From a virus, in the IMG/VR virus record IMGVR_UViG_3300021373_003472, positions 1 to 53,518 of that record: a DNA stretch of 53,518 nt, one strand, 5' to 3'. The notes beneath the pieces were generated by a model. It had not been told where the DNA came from. It did no database searches and saw only the letters and a list, made by a program, of their open reading frames with translations. Within the stretch, counting starts at the first letter, position 1; the number at the start of each line of letters is the position of its first letter. This document shows, one piece after another, positions 1-8,672 of this stretch. A program made the translations under genes and the position numbers.

Positions 1-185
1 TGTCTTTCTCCAAGTATGTAATTTTCACCTTGGACTAATTTGATTCTAATTCCGTCAAACATAAAACATCTAAATGGCTTATCCAAGTCTTCTATATAAG
101 TTTGTGTTTGCAAAGGAGTATCACTGTGAAAGTGGGTTTCCTTTAAATTTTGTACGTTTGTTTCTATTATTTTAAATTTTTTCAT
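1..185 (-). CDS. Hypothetical protein, 3' part cut by left window edge
   Basis: An open frame starts at the ATG at 183-185 and runs off the window without a stop, giving 61 visible residues that begin MKKFKIIETNVQNLKE and reach CFMFDGIRIKLVQGENY. It follows the large fibre gene through a TAATG overlap, where the fibre stop and this start share one base, which supports real translation and coupling. The visible part looks like a soluble, mixed alpha/beta protein and I recognise no family. From its place after two fibre genes it may be a fibre-associated or chaperone-like protein, but that is a guess. Confidence 0.6.
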   Translation of the reverse strand, partial: MKKFKIIETNVQNLKETHFHSDTPLQTQTYIEDLDKPFRCFMFDGIRIKLVQGENYILGER

Positions 186-3100
186 TAATATGAAGTTAAA
201 TTATTTAATTCTGTGTTTGTGAAAGCTTTATCAAATACTGCTATAGTTTTAAATCTTCCAGAGCTATCTCCACTTCTATTTATTACTAATTTATCAAGTG
301 AGTCTACTGGTCTAGTATTAGTAAAGAAAAAATCAGAACCATTACAACTAATGTTGTAATCTAAATCCTTAATGCTTACAGCTACTTTAGCCATTTTATT
401 ACTATTAAAATAATCACTATTTATTACTATTTGGGGAAATGATACAAAAGAATTACCGGTAGAGGTAAATGCCTCCACCCGTACTAATGATCCGTTTGTA
501 GGAGTATAATTCATAACTATTTGAACATAATTAGTTTCATCTGAAGAATCAACTAATGCTATTGCAAAATCATTTGAAGTTGCACTACTACTATTAGCCA
601 TAGGTGTATAATTAAAAGCACCTTCTACATATAAAGTACCTTCTGTTAAAACCCCCCCAGGTAATGAAGAAGATAATGGAAAATCTGGTATTGCTGTATT
701 ATTTGAAGTAAAATGGAAAGGAACCATTCTAGCGTTTGAATTTATTGCAGAATTTAGACGTGGACTATTATTCCCCCAAACTAGCATACTTGCATTTCCA
801 TCAGCTGTAACTGTTTTAGAATTATCAGCATCTGCTATTCCTACAGTAAGACTACCTGAACCTAATCCAAAAAGTTCGAATTGCATTCCCACTCTTTTCC
901 AATTATCAGGAAAAGATTGGACATCAAAAACACCATCTAATAAGTTATTATCTGTTACACTTCCTGTAACTCCGTTAGTAATATCAAACCAACTAACACA
1001 ACTTCCGTTTTGAAAAGAAGCAGATATATATAACCAATCTGCTCCAGAAGAAGAAGCGAAAGTAGTATATTGGAAATTTGAATTATCTGTAACTGAAATA
1101 GTTTGGGTGAAAAATACTTCTTTACTTCCTCCTGAATTATCATCTGTTAATCTTGCAGCATTATTTTCTCCTTGAACAGGTCCCTGTGGGGTTGAAATTC
1201 CTGCAGCACTTTGTGTAAATACAGTATTTGAACCTGTTGAAAAAGTAGTAGAGTTATTTCTAAAAATAATACCATCAACCCACTTATTCACTGTACTAGT
1301 AGGGAAAAAATCTGGTACAAGACAAAAAGATCCTGACTTACCTAAATCTGTAGAAGAGTAATTGAGAGGTACTAACCCTCCTGTACTCCCTGTAATTACA
1401 TACCCTTCATCATTTATTCTAGATAGCCATTGAGGATATGCTGGTCTGTTAAATATACCTGTATCCATTATTAACATGTCACCAGCACTAGAAGAAGGAA
1501 TTAAACTTTGAATTGAACCCGAACTATATCCTGCTGCTACATATACAAGACTAGCTGAACTTAAAAAGTTATTATCTTCTAAAAATGTAGGAAACTCTTC
1601 TGATTCGGTTTGATTTTCAAAAAATGTAGCTCTTGACTCTAATGAAGAAAATAAATTTTGTATTTCATTTGGTGGGTTGGAATAATTTCTATCTAATACT
1701 TGTTCAAATGGTAAATCTTGAGTTGTTGTTAATTCAAAATTATCTAATCTTTCATTTTCATATTGTACTGAGATTAAAACTATATCTACTATAGTTCCTA
1801 CAGCTAAAGTAAAAGTAAATGATCTATTATCAGTTGTTCCATCTGTTGCATTTTCTATACCCGCTAATTCAGTTTGAGGCCCTGTTGTAGCAGAATCAAA
1901 TATTCTTACTTCGGTGTTATCTTTTAATCCTGTAATTGTAATTTCAACATTACTATTAATAGTTACTGAAGTTCCACCATTAACAACTGTTAAATTACTA
2001 GTTCCGCCCCCTAAAATATTTAATTCTAAATCACCAGTTGCCCCTGGTGGGTTAAAATACAGATCTGAATTATTTTGAAGAAATCCATCAGGGAATCCTG
2101 TAAATTTATTTCCAGTAAAATTATAGGAACCTGTTACAATTATTTCCATACCAAAAGATGATCCATCTCCATTAAAATTACAAAAACTAATTAATGAAGG
2201 GTCATCCACTACTATAACAGCTGGGTTGAGGCTATATGATGCTGTACTGTTAACATTATTAATAGTAGAAGTTGTTATAGAGGATCCACTTTGATAAACT
2301 ACATCACAGTTATTCCAAGTTGATCCTGTAACTTGTACATTTGCTTGTAAGGAAGTACGTCCTATATTATTAAATTGACAGTTTTCTATGGATCCAGTAG
2401 TAGAAGAATCATTAAATACAATTTGTCCTCTGTTATTAGTTCCTTCAGCTGTAAAACTTATACCATTAATATCAAAAAATGTAGAAGGATGGTCTACTAT
2501 AAGTTGAGTAAATTGATCTAATGATTTTGGAGTATCTTTAAATACAATATTTTTATTACTATCTGTAAAATAAGATTGGGTTGTATTAAAATTAGGATCT
2601 TGACCAATTACAAATCTGCCTTTATGGGAAAATCCACCTGGTATAGCTTCAAAAATTCCATATCTATTAGCATTAGAATCATTTACAACAGAAGCACTTT
2701 CAAATGTAATAGGAGTGGTAGCATCACCTTCAGTAATATACAATCCAGTACCATATCTCATAGCATCTAAAGCAAAATTTACACCCCTTGAAGTAGCAGT
2801 TACATCTGCTTGGCCCCCAAAAAATTGTGGGTTAGCACCAGGAGAACCTTGGGTGTTATCAGCAGTTGAAGATGTATGAACAGCATAATTATTCATACCT
2901 CCTTCTGGGAGGGTATCACTTCCGTTTACATACCATTCTCTATAAGCATTTGTACCTGTACCTATAGTTACTCTCAGACCCCCTAAACTTTGAATTTCTG
3001 TGATACCAGGAGTAGAACAAATCATCCAAATTAATATATGTTCATCTGCTCCTAAAGTAATAGTAGAACCAGTATCATAAACCATTCCTTTTAAAGAGTT

Positions 3101-3253
3101 AGATACCTGTTTATCAACTGCATTTGTACCTTGGATAGCAAAATCCACCCCAGCAGATAAACCAGCACCCCCACCCCCTAAGGCAGAGAAATCTGTTGTG
3201 GTTTCACAAAGATTTATATCTTTTAAATCGGTATCGTATACTCCTGCAGCCAA
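185..3253 (-). CDS. Large tail-fibre-like protein: beta-helix region plus C-terminal LamG-like domain
   Basis: A 1022-residue Ser/Thr/Asn/Gly-rich protein of virion adhesin type. Residues 1 to about 523 are paralogous to the whole protein at 3512-5086, both opening with AAGVYDTDL. The stretch around residues 230-400 has the short repeated strands (DHPSTFF, GQIVFN, GSIENCQFNNIG) expected of a right-handed beta-helix. Residues about 870-1022 look like a concanavalin/LamG-type domain ending in KTIAVFDKAFTNTELNNL. The start is TTG at 3251-3253. In-frame DNA upstream reaches a stop three codons earlier, and the paralogue has ATG at the same place, so TTG is the likely true start. It probably binds the host surface. 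Structural class is fairly sure, exact position on the virion is not. Confidence 0.8.
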   Translation of the reverse strand: MAAGVYDTDLKDINLCETTTDFSALGGGGAGLSAGVDFAIQGTNAVDKQVSNSLKGMVYDTGSTITLGADEHILIWMICSTPGITEIQSLGGLRVTIGTGTNAYREWYVNGSDTLPEGGMNNYAVHTSSTADNTQGSPGANPQFFGGQADVTATSRGVNFALDAMRYGTGLYITEGDATTPITFESASVVNDSNANRYGIFEAIPGGFSHKGRFVIGQDPNFNTTQSYFTDSNKNIVFKDTPKSLDQFTQLIVDHPSTFFDINGISFTAEGTNNRGQIVFNDSSTTGSIENCQFNNIGRTSLQANVQVTGSTWNNCDVVYQSGSSITTSTINNVNSTASYSLNPAVIVVDDPSLISFCNFNGDGSSFGMEIIVTGSYNFTGNKFTGFPDGFLQNNSDLYFNPPGATGDLELNILGGGTSNLTVVNGGTSVTINSNVEITITGLKDNTEVRIFDSATTGPQTELAGIENATDGTTDNRSFTFTLAVGTIVDIVLISVQYENERLDNFELTTTQDLPFEQVLDRNYSNPPNEIQNLFSSLESRATFFENQTESEEFPTFLEDNNFLSSASLVYVAAGYSSGSIQSLIPSSSAGDMLIMDTGIFNRPAYPQWLSRINDEGYVITGSTGGLVPLNYSSTDLGKSGSFCLVPDFFPTSTVNKWVDGIIFRNNSTTFSTGSNTVFTQSAAGISTPQGPVQGENNAARLTDDNSGGSKEVFFTQTISVTDNSNFQYTTFASSSGADWLYISASFQNGSCVSWFDITNGVTGSVTDNNLLDGVFDVQSFPDNWKRVGMQFELFGLGSGSLTVGIADADNSKTVTADGNASMLVWGNNSPRLNSAINSNARMVPFHFTSNNTAIPDFPLSSSLPGGVLTEGTLYVEGAFNYTPMANSSSATSNDFAIALVDSSDETNYVQIVMNYTPTNGSLVRVEAFTSTGNSFVSFPQIVINSDYFNSNKMAKVAVSIKDLDYNISCNGSDFFFTNTRPVDSLDKLVINRSGDSSGRFKTIAVFDKAFTNTELNNLTSY

Positions 3254-3264
3254 ATTTCTTTATT

Positions 3265-3480
3265 TTACTTTTCGTCTTCTTGTACTCTTCCAGTATTCAT
3301 TTGTTCAGTTAATTTTCTAGAAATTTCAGCATAGTTAGTTTGGATTTCTTTAGAAGCTTTATCCATAAAAGGCATAATTTCATTAGTGAACTTAAATAAA
3401 TCGTTAGGAGAAACATTATAATCATATATTTTTGATTGTAATTCTCTTAGTTTTTGTGTTGCTAAATCTACGTTATTCAT
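3265..3480 (-). CDS. Small helical hypothetical protein
   Basis: This 71-residue, charged and predicted all-helical protein (NNVDLATQKLRELQSKIYD near the start, RVQEDEK at the end) lies between the two paralogous beta-helix proteins. Its ATG at 3478-3480 is preceded by a clear copy of the ATATTTATAA element at 3500-3509, so it probably begins its own late transcript that continues into the large fibre gene. No membrane segment or known motif is visible. A small assembly factor or chaperone for the neighbouring fibres would fit the context, but nothing in the sequence proves it. Confidence 0.7.
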   Translation of the reverse strand: MNNVDLATQKLRELQSKIYDYNVSPNDLFKFTNEIMPFMDKASKEIQTNYAEISRKLTEQMNTGRVQEDEK

Positions 3481-3499
3481 TTTATATTAATTTAATTGT

Positions 3500-3509
3500 T
3501 TATAAATAT
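3500..3509 (-). promoter_or_regulatory. Candidate late promoter (ATATTTATAA element)
   Basis: The coding strand reads ATATTTATAAACAA, 19 nt before the ATG at 3480. It belongs to the recurrent window-wide motif set and would drive the 71-residue gene and the large fibre gene. Confidence 0.6.
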
Positions 3510-3511
3510 TT

Positions 3512-5086
3512 TTACGGGTTCAAATAATTTCTATCTGTTCTTTGAGATACTGGGAGATCTTGGGTTTGAGTTATTTCAAAATTACTAATTCGTTTATTTT
3601 GGAATTCTAAACTAATTAATACTATATCTACTACAATACCTATTTCTAATGTAAAAGGCCAACTACCTCCTGAAGTATTTTCTATGCCCGCTAATTCTAA
3701 TTGTCCACCACCAGGGTCTAATTCAGTTGTTGACAAGACTCTGATTTCAGTATTATCTTCAACTCCTGTTATAGTAATAGTTGCATTATTTTCTATGGTT
3801 ACAGTACCAGAAGAAGCATTTCTAAAATTAATGTTTGTACCTCCATTAGTAATTTGTAAAGTTAAATCACCTGTTCCTCCAGGAGGATTAAAGTATAAAG
3901 CTTCATTGGCATTAGAACCCGAATCAAAATTTGAAAATAAATTAGCATCAAATACATAACTTCCAGTTACAATCACTTCTATACCGTGTTTACTTCCTTC
4001 ATTATCGAATACACATTCTCTAATCAAAGATGGGTCATCTACCAGTATAGACGCACTAGCTCCAACAGTAGTTCTAAAGGAACTATCAAATAAATCAGAC
4101 CCACTTTGAAATACTGTATCACTAGAAACCCATCCTGAGCCTGAAGAGTCTACATTTGCTTTTAAAAATGTTTTACCTATTGTATTAAAATTACAGCTAA
4201 TAAAAGATCCAGTAGTAGTAGAATTATTAAATACAATTTGACCTGGGTTAAAAGTACTTACCCCTGTAAAATTAATACCTTCTGCTTTAAAGAATGTAGA
4301 TGGATGATCTATTATAATTTGTGTAAAATCATCTTTAGCGAACTCTGTCTCTAAAAAAGTAACTGCTGTATTAGAATCATCAAAATAGGATTGAGTAGTG
4401 TTTAAATTGGGGTCTTGACCAATTACAAATCTACCTTTTAAATCATACCCACCACCTCTTGTAGATAGTATCCCATATCTATTAGCATTAGAATCATTTA
4501 CAACAGAAGCACTTTCAAATGTAATTGGTTCCGTAGCATCACCTTCAGTAATATAAAAACCTGTACCTCTTCTAATAGCATCACAAGCAAAATTATCTCC
4601 TTTCGCTGTACCTACAGTAGAAGCTTGTGAACCAAAGTATCTAGGGTTTGCTCCGGGTGAACCGTTTGTAGCACTTGCAGATGTTGCTGAGTAGTATACA
4701 GCATAATTTCTCATTCCACCACCTGGGAGTGTATCTGAACCATTTACATAAAAATCATACCATGCTCCAGATCCTGCTATACTTGTTCCTATTGTTACTC
4801 TGACTCCTCCATTTGATTTAAGATCAGTAATACCAGGAGTTGCGCAAACAGTCCATACAAAGATATGTTCATCTGCTCCTAATGTTACTGTTGAACCAGT
4901 ATCATATAAAACACCCCTTCGGGTGTTATTAACCTGTCTTGTAATTGCGTTTGTTCCTTGGATTGCGAAATCAATCTCGGCTGAGTTAGCACCCCCACCA
5001 CCTGCTTGATTTACATCCTCCCAGTCAGTGTTAGTTTCTGCTAAATTTATTGTTATGAGATCAGTGTCATATACACCTGCAGCCAT
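3512..5086 (-). CDS. Beta-helix-like structural protein, paralogue of the 1022-residue fibre
   Basis: A 524-residue protein starting MAAGVYDTDLITINLAE. It matches the first half of the 1022-residue fibre along its whole length, with shared segments such as FAIQGTN, VNGSDTLP, FESASVVNDSNANRYGI and GRFVIGQDPN. It stops exactly where the paralogue continues: it ends in DRNYLNP, while the longer protein reads DRNYSNPPNE and goes on. It therefore looks like the fibre shaft or base without the C-terminal receptor-binding half. A terminator and a weak late-promoter element lie just upstream, so it is probably transcribed separately from the genes before it. Virion structural role is likely, precise position unknown. 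Confidence 0.8.
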   Translation of the reverse strand: MAAGVYDTDLITINLAETNTDWEDVNQAGGGGANSAEIDFAIQGTNAITRQVNNTRRGVLYDTGSTVTLGADEHIFVWTVCATPGITDLKSNGGVRVTIGTSIAGSGAWYDFYVNGSDTLPGGGMRNYAVYYSATSASATNGSPGANPRYFGSQASTVGTAKGDNFACDAIRRGTGFYITEGDATEPITFESASVVNDSNANRYGILSTRGGGYDLKGRFVIGQDPNLNTTQSYFDDSNTAVTFLETEFAKDDFTQIIIDHPSTFFKAEGINFTGVSTFNPGQIVFNNSTTTGSFISCNFNTIGKTFLKANVDSSGSGWVSSDTVFQSGSDLFDSSFRTTVGASASILVDDPSLIRECVFDNEGSKHGIEVIVTGSYVFDANLFSNFDSGSNANEALYFNPPGGTGDLTLQITNGGTNINFRNASSGTVTIENNATITITGVEDNTEIRVLSTTELDPGGGQLELAGIENTSGGSWPFTLEIGIVVDIVLISLEFQNKRISNFEITQTQDLPVSQRTDRNYLNP

Positions 5087-5098
5087 ACTACTATTTTA

Positions 5099-5108
5099 TT
5101 ATAACTAT
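5099..5108 (-). promoter_or_regulatory. Weak candidate late promoter (ATAGTTATAA)
   Basis: The coding strand reads ATAGTTATAATAAAA, 12 nt before the ATG at 5086. It differs from the ATATTTATAA core at one position and lies directly behind the terminator at 5116-5142, where a new transcript would be expected to begin. Confidence 0.4.
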
Positions 5109-5115
5109 TTTAAAG

Positions 5116-5142
5116 AGCAGTGGGGATTACCTCCCCACTGCT
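5116..5142 (-). terminator. Hairpin terminator after the 477-residue structural gene
   Basis: An 11-bp perfect inverted repeat (AGCAGTGGGGA / TCCCCACTGCT) with a 5-nt loop lies 24 nt beyond the stop at 5166. On the minus strand it is followed by CTTTAAAAT, a modest T-tract; the plus-strand T-tract is better. High stem GC in such AT-rich DNA makes a terminator the best reading. Confidence 0.7.
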
Positions 5143-5165
5143 TTTATTTATTCTATTCTAACCTA

Positions 5166-6599
5166 TTAAGCTGGGTTAGAGTAGTTTCTTTCTAGTGCAG
5201 CAACAAAGTTAACTGAGTTGGCTGTACTTCTTGTCCAAGTACCTGTTACTACCGTATATTGAGCTGTTCCTAATCCTAAAGCAACTCCTGTAAATGGTAC
5301 ATCTTCTCCAGCAGAAGCTGCTCCCCTTTGTACATTACCATCATAATCATAGTTGAACTCAATTGAAGAACTTCCATCTACAGATCCTGTAATAGGTTGA
5401 TCACTGTTATCTTGGATAATAATTGCATCTTGGGTACCAAAATCTCTTCCTGTATCATCTCCTGCATTATCATTTGTGAAGAATAACTTGTAAATAGCAT
5501 CATTATCATCTGTTAAGTTAACATTGAATAATAAGTTACCTGCTGCTACGAAAGGATAACTATTTTCTGATCCACTATCATCTACAAATACTAAGTCGTT
5601 TGTGTCTGATGATTGGAATCCAATTAAGTTAACACCACCAGGTCCACTACCACTTACATCAGTTTGTAGTTTTGTTTTTAATGTAGCTCCAACGAATTCT
5701 AAAAGTTCTTCTGCTACCGAACCTGTTACCCCTTGTGCTAGGTTTGAACCAGAATCAATATTACTTGCTTGTCTTAGTTGATATTGTGTCCACTCATAAA
5801 TTTGTTGTAGTGAACCACTGTTACCATCCAATTGAACTTTAAATGGTCTAACACCACTACCAAAATCAACTGTAAATGATTCTGTAAAATATTCAAGAGA
5901 CATTCCATTATAAGGTGCAGATCCTGTAATAGTATCATCAGTAGCTGAAATGTTAAGATCTGTTTGTGTAGATAAAGGTAGGGCGAATTTTCTATATGTT
6001 AGAGCTGTTAAGTTCTGTTCTGTTAATAGATCATAGAAACCATAAGTAGCTCCTCTTACTCTTAAATAAATCTTAAAGAAATCTCTATAATCAAAGTTTT
6101 GACCATCATCAGAAGCAGAAGCATACAATCTAATACCTTGGTTAATAGGTCCAGGATAAATAGAATTAACAATCTCACCAGTTGTAGCTTCTTGATAATA
6201 ATAAGCAACATCTGCAGAACTTGAGAATGAACCTAAAGTTGTTAAGTTCATCCACTCTTCAGTATTACTACCAGAAGTGTTTACTACTGCCCATCCTCCA
6301 TCACGTACTAAATATTGTGAGGCACTAACATCACTAAGTGATCCTGAGAGGTTCCAAGTGTTAATAATTTCGAACTGTTCTGTCGTAATTGAAATTAAGG
6401 GGAAAGCAAATTTAACTAGGTTATCATCGTTTTTCCACTCTTCTTTTATAAAAGAGTAAAGTGCCTGCCATGTAACACCATTGTCATTTTCACCTTCTAG
6501 GTTACCAGATATATTTAATCTGATAAGTTTATCTGAACCTGTAAGGAATTCTACCTCTACGCCCTGGTTCAGCTGATCTGGATCTGTAATTCTTGCCAT
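5166..6599 (-). CDS. Virion structural protein, unassigned
   Basis: A 477-residue acidic, Ser/Gly/Asn/Thr-rich protein beginning MARITDPDQLNQGVEVEF. It has the composition of a phage structural beta-protein: many short strands, no membrane segment and almost no Cys. I considered the tail sheath because of its size and place after gp13-gp15, but it lacks any gp18-like segment I recognise. Its last residues, LERNYSNPA, resemble the end of the beta-helix protein at 3512 and an internal site of the large fibre. That suggests these proteins share an assembly or domain-boundary element. It sits 12 nt after the 182-residue gene and is followed by a hairpin terminator. Confidence 0.7.
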   Translation of the reverse strand: MARITDPDQLNQGVEVEFLTGSDKLIRLNISGNLEGENDNGVTWQALYSFIKEEWKNDDNLVKFAFPLISITTEQFEIINTWNLSGSLSDVSASQYLVRDGGWAVVNTSGSNTEEWMNLTTLGSFSSSADVAYYYQEATTGEIVNSIYPGPINQGIRLYASASDDGQNFDYRDFFKIYLRVRGATYGFYDLLTEQNLTALTYRKFALPLSTQTDLNISATDDTITGSAPYNGMSLEYFTESFTVDFGSGVRPFKVQLDGNSGSLQQIYEWTQYQLRQASNIDSGSNLAQGVTGSVAEELLEFVGATLKTKLQTDVSGSGPGGVNLIGFQSSDTNDLVFVDDSGSENSYPFVAAGNLLFNVNLTDDNDAIYKLFFTNDNAGDDTGRDFGTQDAIIIQDNSDQPITGSVDGSSSIEFNYDYDGNVQRGAASAGEDVPFTGVALGLGTAQYTVVTGTWTRSTANSVNFVAALERNYSNPA

Positions 6600-6610
6600 T
6601 TGTTATTTTT

Positions 6611-7159
6611 CTATTTTATGAGATTTGTTATTACTTCTGTTAATAACTCATTTGATTGTTTTATATCAAACTTTTTAGTGTATCTTTCAACTAATACAGC
6701 AGCTTCATCTAATTTTTCTTCTATATTAGTTTTGTTAATTCCTTTCATTTCTAATAATTTAGAAAGTCTTAAAGAATGAGGATTTTCTTCTTTCTTTTTA
6801 ACAGTATTAACTTTAACTGAAATTTTGTTTTCCTTGATTGGGGTTTTAGAAGAACTTAATACTTCAACTGTTACACGTTTATTAGTATCAACAATAAATT
6901 CATCTTCCCAAGGAGAAAAAAATGTATCTTCAGCTATAACTTCTAACTTCATAGTACCTTTAGTACCTTCAGCTAAAAGATTTTTCAGTTTATTAATAGG
7001 AATAGTACAAGTACCACTACTATCAATTGTACCTTCATATAATAAATTTACTTTATCACTATCTAATACTAATCTTGCTTTAGTATCAGATAAATTTGCA
7101 CCTTCTACATCGATGGCACATTTAAAGTTTTCAACTTTGTCGGTATATAAAGTATACAT
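6611..7159 (-). CDS. Beta-rich structural-type protein with helical C-terminus
   Basis: A 182-residue protein. Residues 1 to about 100 are strand-rich (LYTDKVENFKCAIDVEG, ARLVLDSDKVNLLYEGTID, GTMKLEVIAEDTFFSPWED) and look like one or two Ig-like or C2-like sandwiches. The C-terminal 80 residues are charged and probably helical. It begins a new transcript: an ATATTTATAA element sits 11 nt before the ATG. It lies between gp15 and a structural protein, so a virion or assembly role is likely. The family is not recognised. Confidence 0.65.
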   Translation of the reverse strand: MYTLYTDKVENFKCAIDVEGANLSDTKARLVLDSDKVNLLYEGTIDSSGTCTIPINKLKNLLAEGTKGTMKLEVIAEDTFFSPWEDEFIVDTNKRVTVEVLSSSKTPIKENKISVKVNTVKKKEENPHSLRLSKLLEMKGINKTNIEEKLDEAAVLVERYTKKFDIKQSNELLTEVITNLIK

Positions 7160-7170
7160 TCAGAATTTTG

Positions 7171-7180
7171 TTATAAATAT
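7171..7180 (-). promoter_or_regulatory. Candidate late promoter (ATATTTATAA element)
   Basis: The coding strand reads ATATATTTATAACAAAATT, 11 nt before the ATG at 7159. It is one of the best matches to the window consensus and would drive the 182- and 477-residue structural genes. Confidence 0.65.
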
Positions 7181-7193
7181 ATAAAAAAGCAAT

Positions 7194-8141
7194 TTAAGTT
7201 ACATCCTCTATATTAGTAGCGTTTCCTCTTACTGAAGTGCTTCTAAGGGTAGAAGATGGATTATAAACATCAGAATTTGATGTAGTTTCCATCTTAATAA
7301 TAACTTTAGATTTTGAGTTATATTTTTTGATAGCGGTAACATCTTTTTGGATTGTGTCAGGTATAATATATCCTCTTAAATTTATATCAAATGTTCCTCT
7401 TACTAGTCTATCTTGTCCTGCTGTTAATTCAGTAGCTGTAGTAAAACTATCAATTCTAGCTCTAAATTTAAATCTTTCAGGATTACCCCAATAAGAATCA
7501 GAAGCATATTCTATGGATTCAATTACTTTATTTAATTGTTCCATATAATAAGTTTGTATAATACAGCTATAATTTAGAGTAACATAATCAGGGACAGTTA
7601 CGGCATTAAATTGTTTTGCAGGAATTCTGTTATTTAAAGCTGCAAAATTTGAATAAGCATTTTTAGAGTTAAATGCTTTTTGGTAAGAACTATAAATATT
7701 AGGTTGATTAGCATCTATTTTATTAGCTACAGTTCTATCTTTTTCTATACTATCTCTTTGGATTATAATAATAGGTAGCATTACAGCACCTCCATTATCT
7801 CTATAATAACCATCTTTTTGAAATGATTTCCATCTTTCAGGAGAAGAATAAATTATGGGAATACTTCTTCTTTCACCATTTTGGTATACAAAAGGTTGGA
7901 TTACTTCATTAAAGTAATAAAAAACAGCTTCATCTAAATCTTGGATTCCAATTGAAAATGGTTTAGATGTATCATTTCTAAAACTTAATTTAGTAGATCT
8001 ATTAAACCCAGTAGCTGTTTCATCTTTATTAGTAGCAACTTGAGCATTAGGATTACCCCTTTCAAGATCAGTAGCTTTTTGTAAATCTACACTAATCTGT
8101 CTTTGTGTTTTTGGTATGGGTTTTCTATACTTAGTTGACAT
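7194..8141 (-). CDS. gp15: gp15-like tail completion and sheath stabiliser protein
   Basis: A 315-residue protein. Residues about 90-265 show the order of segments I know from T4 gp15: a strand with IPIIYSSPERWKSFQ, then VMLPIIIIQRDSI, then LNYSCIIQTYYMEQLNKVIESI, then RFKFRARIDSF and a final strand region GTFDINLRGYIIPD. T4 gp15 (about 270 residues) caps the tail tube and joins the contracted-tail end to the neck. The extra length here is an N-terminal extension and a Ser/Thr-rich tail. It directly follows the gp14-like and gp13-like genes, as 13-14-15 do in T4, and overlaps gp14 by one base. The assignment rests on motif order plus synteny. Confidence 0.75.
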   Translation of the reverse strand: MSTKYRKPIPKTQRQISVDLQKATDLERGNPNAQVATNKDETATGFNRSTKLSFRNDTSKPFSIGIQDLDEAVFYYFNEVIQPFVYQNGERRSIPIIYSSPERWKSFQKDGYYRDNGGAVMLPIIIIQRDSIEKDRTVANKIDANQPNIYSSYQKAFNSKNAYSNFAALNNRIPAKQFNAVTVPDYVTLNYSCIIQTYYMEQLNKVIESIEYASDSYWGNPERFKFRARIDSFTTATELTAGQDRLVRGTFDINLRGYIIPDTIQKDVTAIKKYNSKSKVIIKMETTSNSDVYNPSSTLRSTSVRGNATNIEDVT

Positions 8142-8671
8142 TAAAATCTTTCTTTATAAGGTGAAATATTAACTTTATCTCTTGGTATGTAATAAGTTTG
8201 ACAAATTATAGATAAATTAGCCCCAAAATTTTCTAAACCTGGATTTAATGGGTTTGGGCTACCATCTGATCCATTATTAGGGTAATCAGGGTTTTTACCT
8301 ACAAAATATTGGTTAGCTACTGTACTTTGTACTCCATAGTAACCATTTTGATATAAAATTATATCTCCTACTTCGGGTACTACATCTGCATCAACTAAAT
8401 CTTGTCTTAAAAAAGCAAATGAAATACCTTGAGCAAAATTAACCCCTTCACTTGATTCAGGGAACTGTTGGTCTTCTCTATCTATTAAACAATCAAATAA
8501 AAATGGACCATCATAATATTTTTCTCCAGCTGCTTCACCATATAAATTTACTTTTGTTTCTTCTAATTTATATTTGTAAATAGCAGCTTGTTGGGTAATA
8601 ATATCACCCATTAATTCACGGTTTAATCCTCTGATTAAACTGATGTCTCTATGTCCACCAAACATTGCCAT
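8141..8671 (-). CDS. gp14: gp14-like neck (head-tail connector) protein
   Basis: A 176-residue protein starting MAMFGGHRDISLIRGL. It shows features seen in marine gp14 relatives: an early helix, a YKYKLEETKVNLYGEA strand pair describing a platform region, a central GPFLFDCLIDRED segment, a VVPEVGDIILYQNGYYGVQ strand pair and a final strand LSIICQTYYIPRDKVNIS. T4 gp14 is longer (about 256 residues) and forms part of the neck ring between portal and tail. It lies two bases after gp13-like and overlaps gp15-like by one base, keeping the T4 order. Synteny carries much of this call. Confidence 0.6.
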   Translation of the reverse strand: MAMFGGHRDISLIRGLNRELMGDIITQQAAIYKYKLEETKVNLYGEAAGEKYYDGPFLFDCLIDREDQQFPESSEGVNFAQGISFAFLRQDLVDADVVPEVGDIILYQNGYYGVQSTVANQYFVGKNPDYPNNGSDGSPNPLNPGLENFGANLSIICQTYYIPRDKVNISPYKERF

Positions 8672-8672
8672 A

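Noticed and set aside
5166-6599. Assignment of the 477-residue protein as tail sheath gp18
   Set aside because: Size and neighbourhood would allow it, but I see no sheath signature, and its C-terminal RNYSNP links it to the fibre-type proteins instead.
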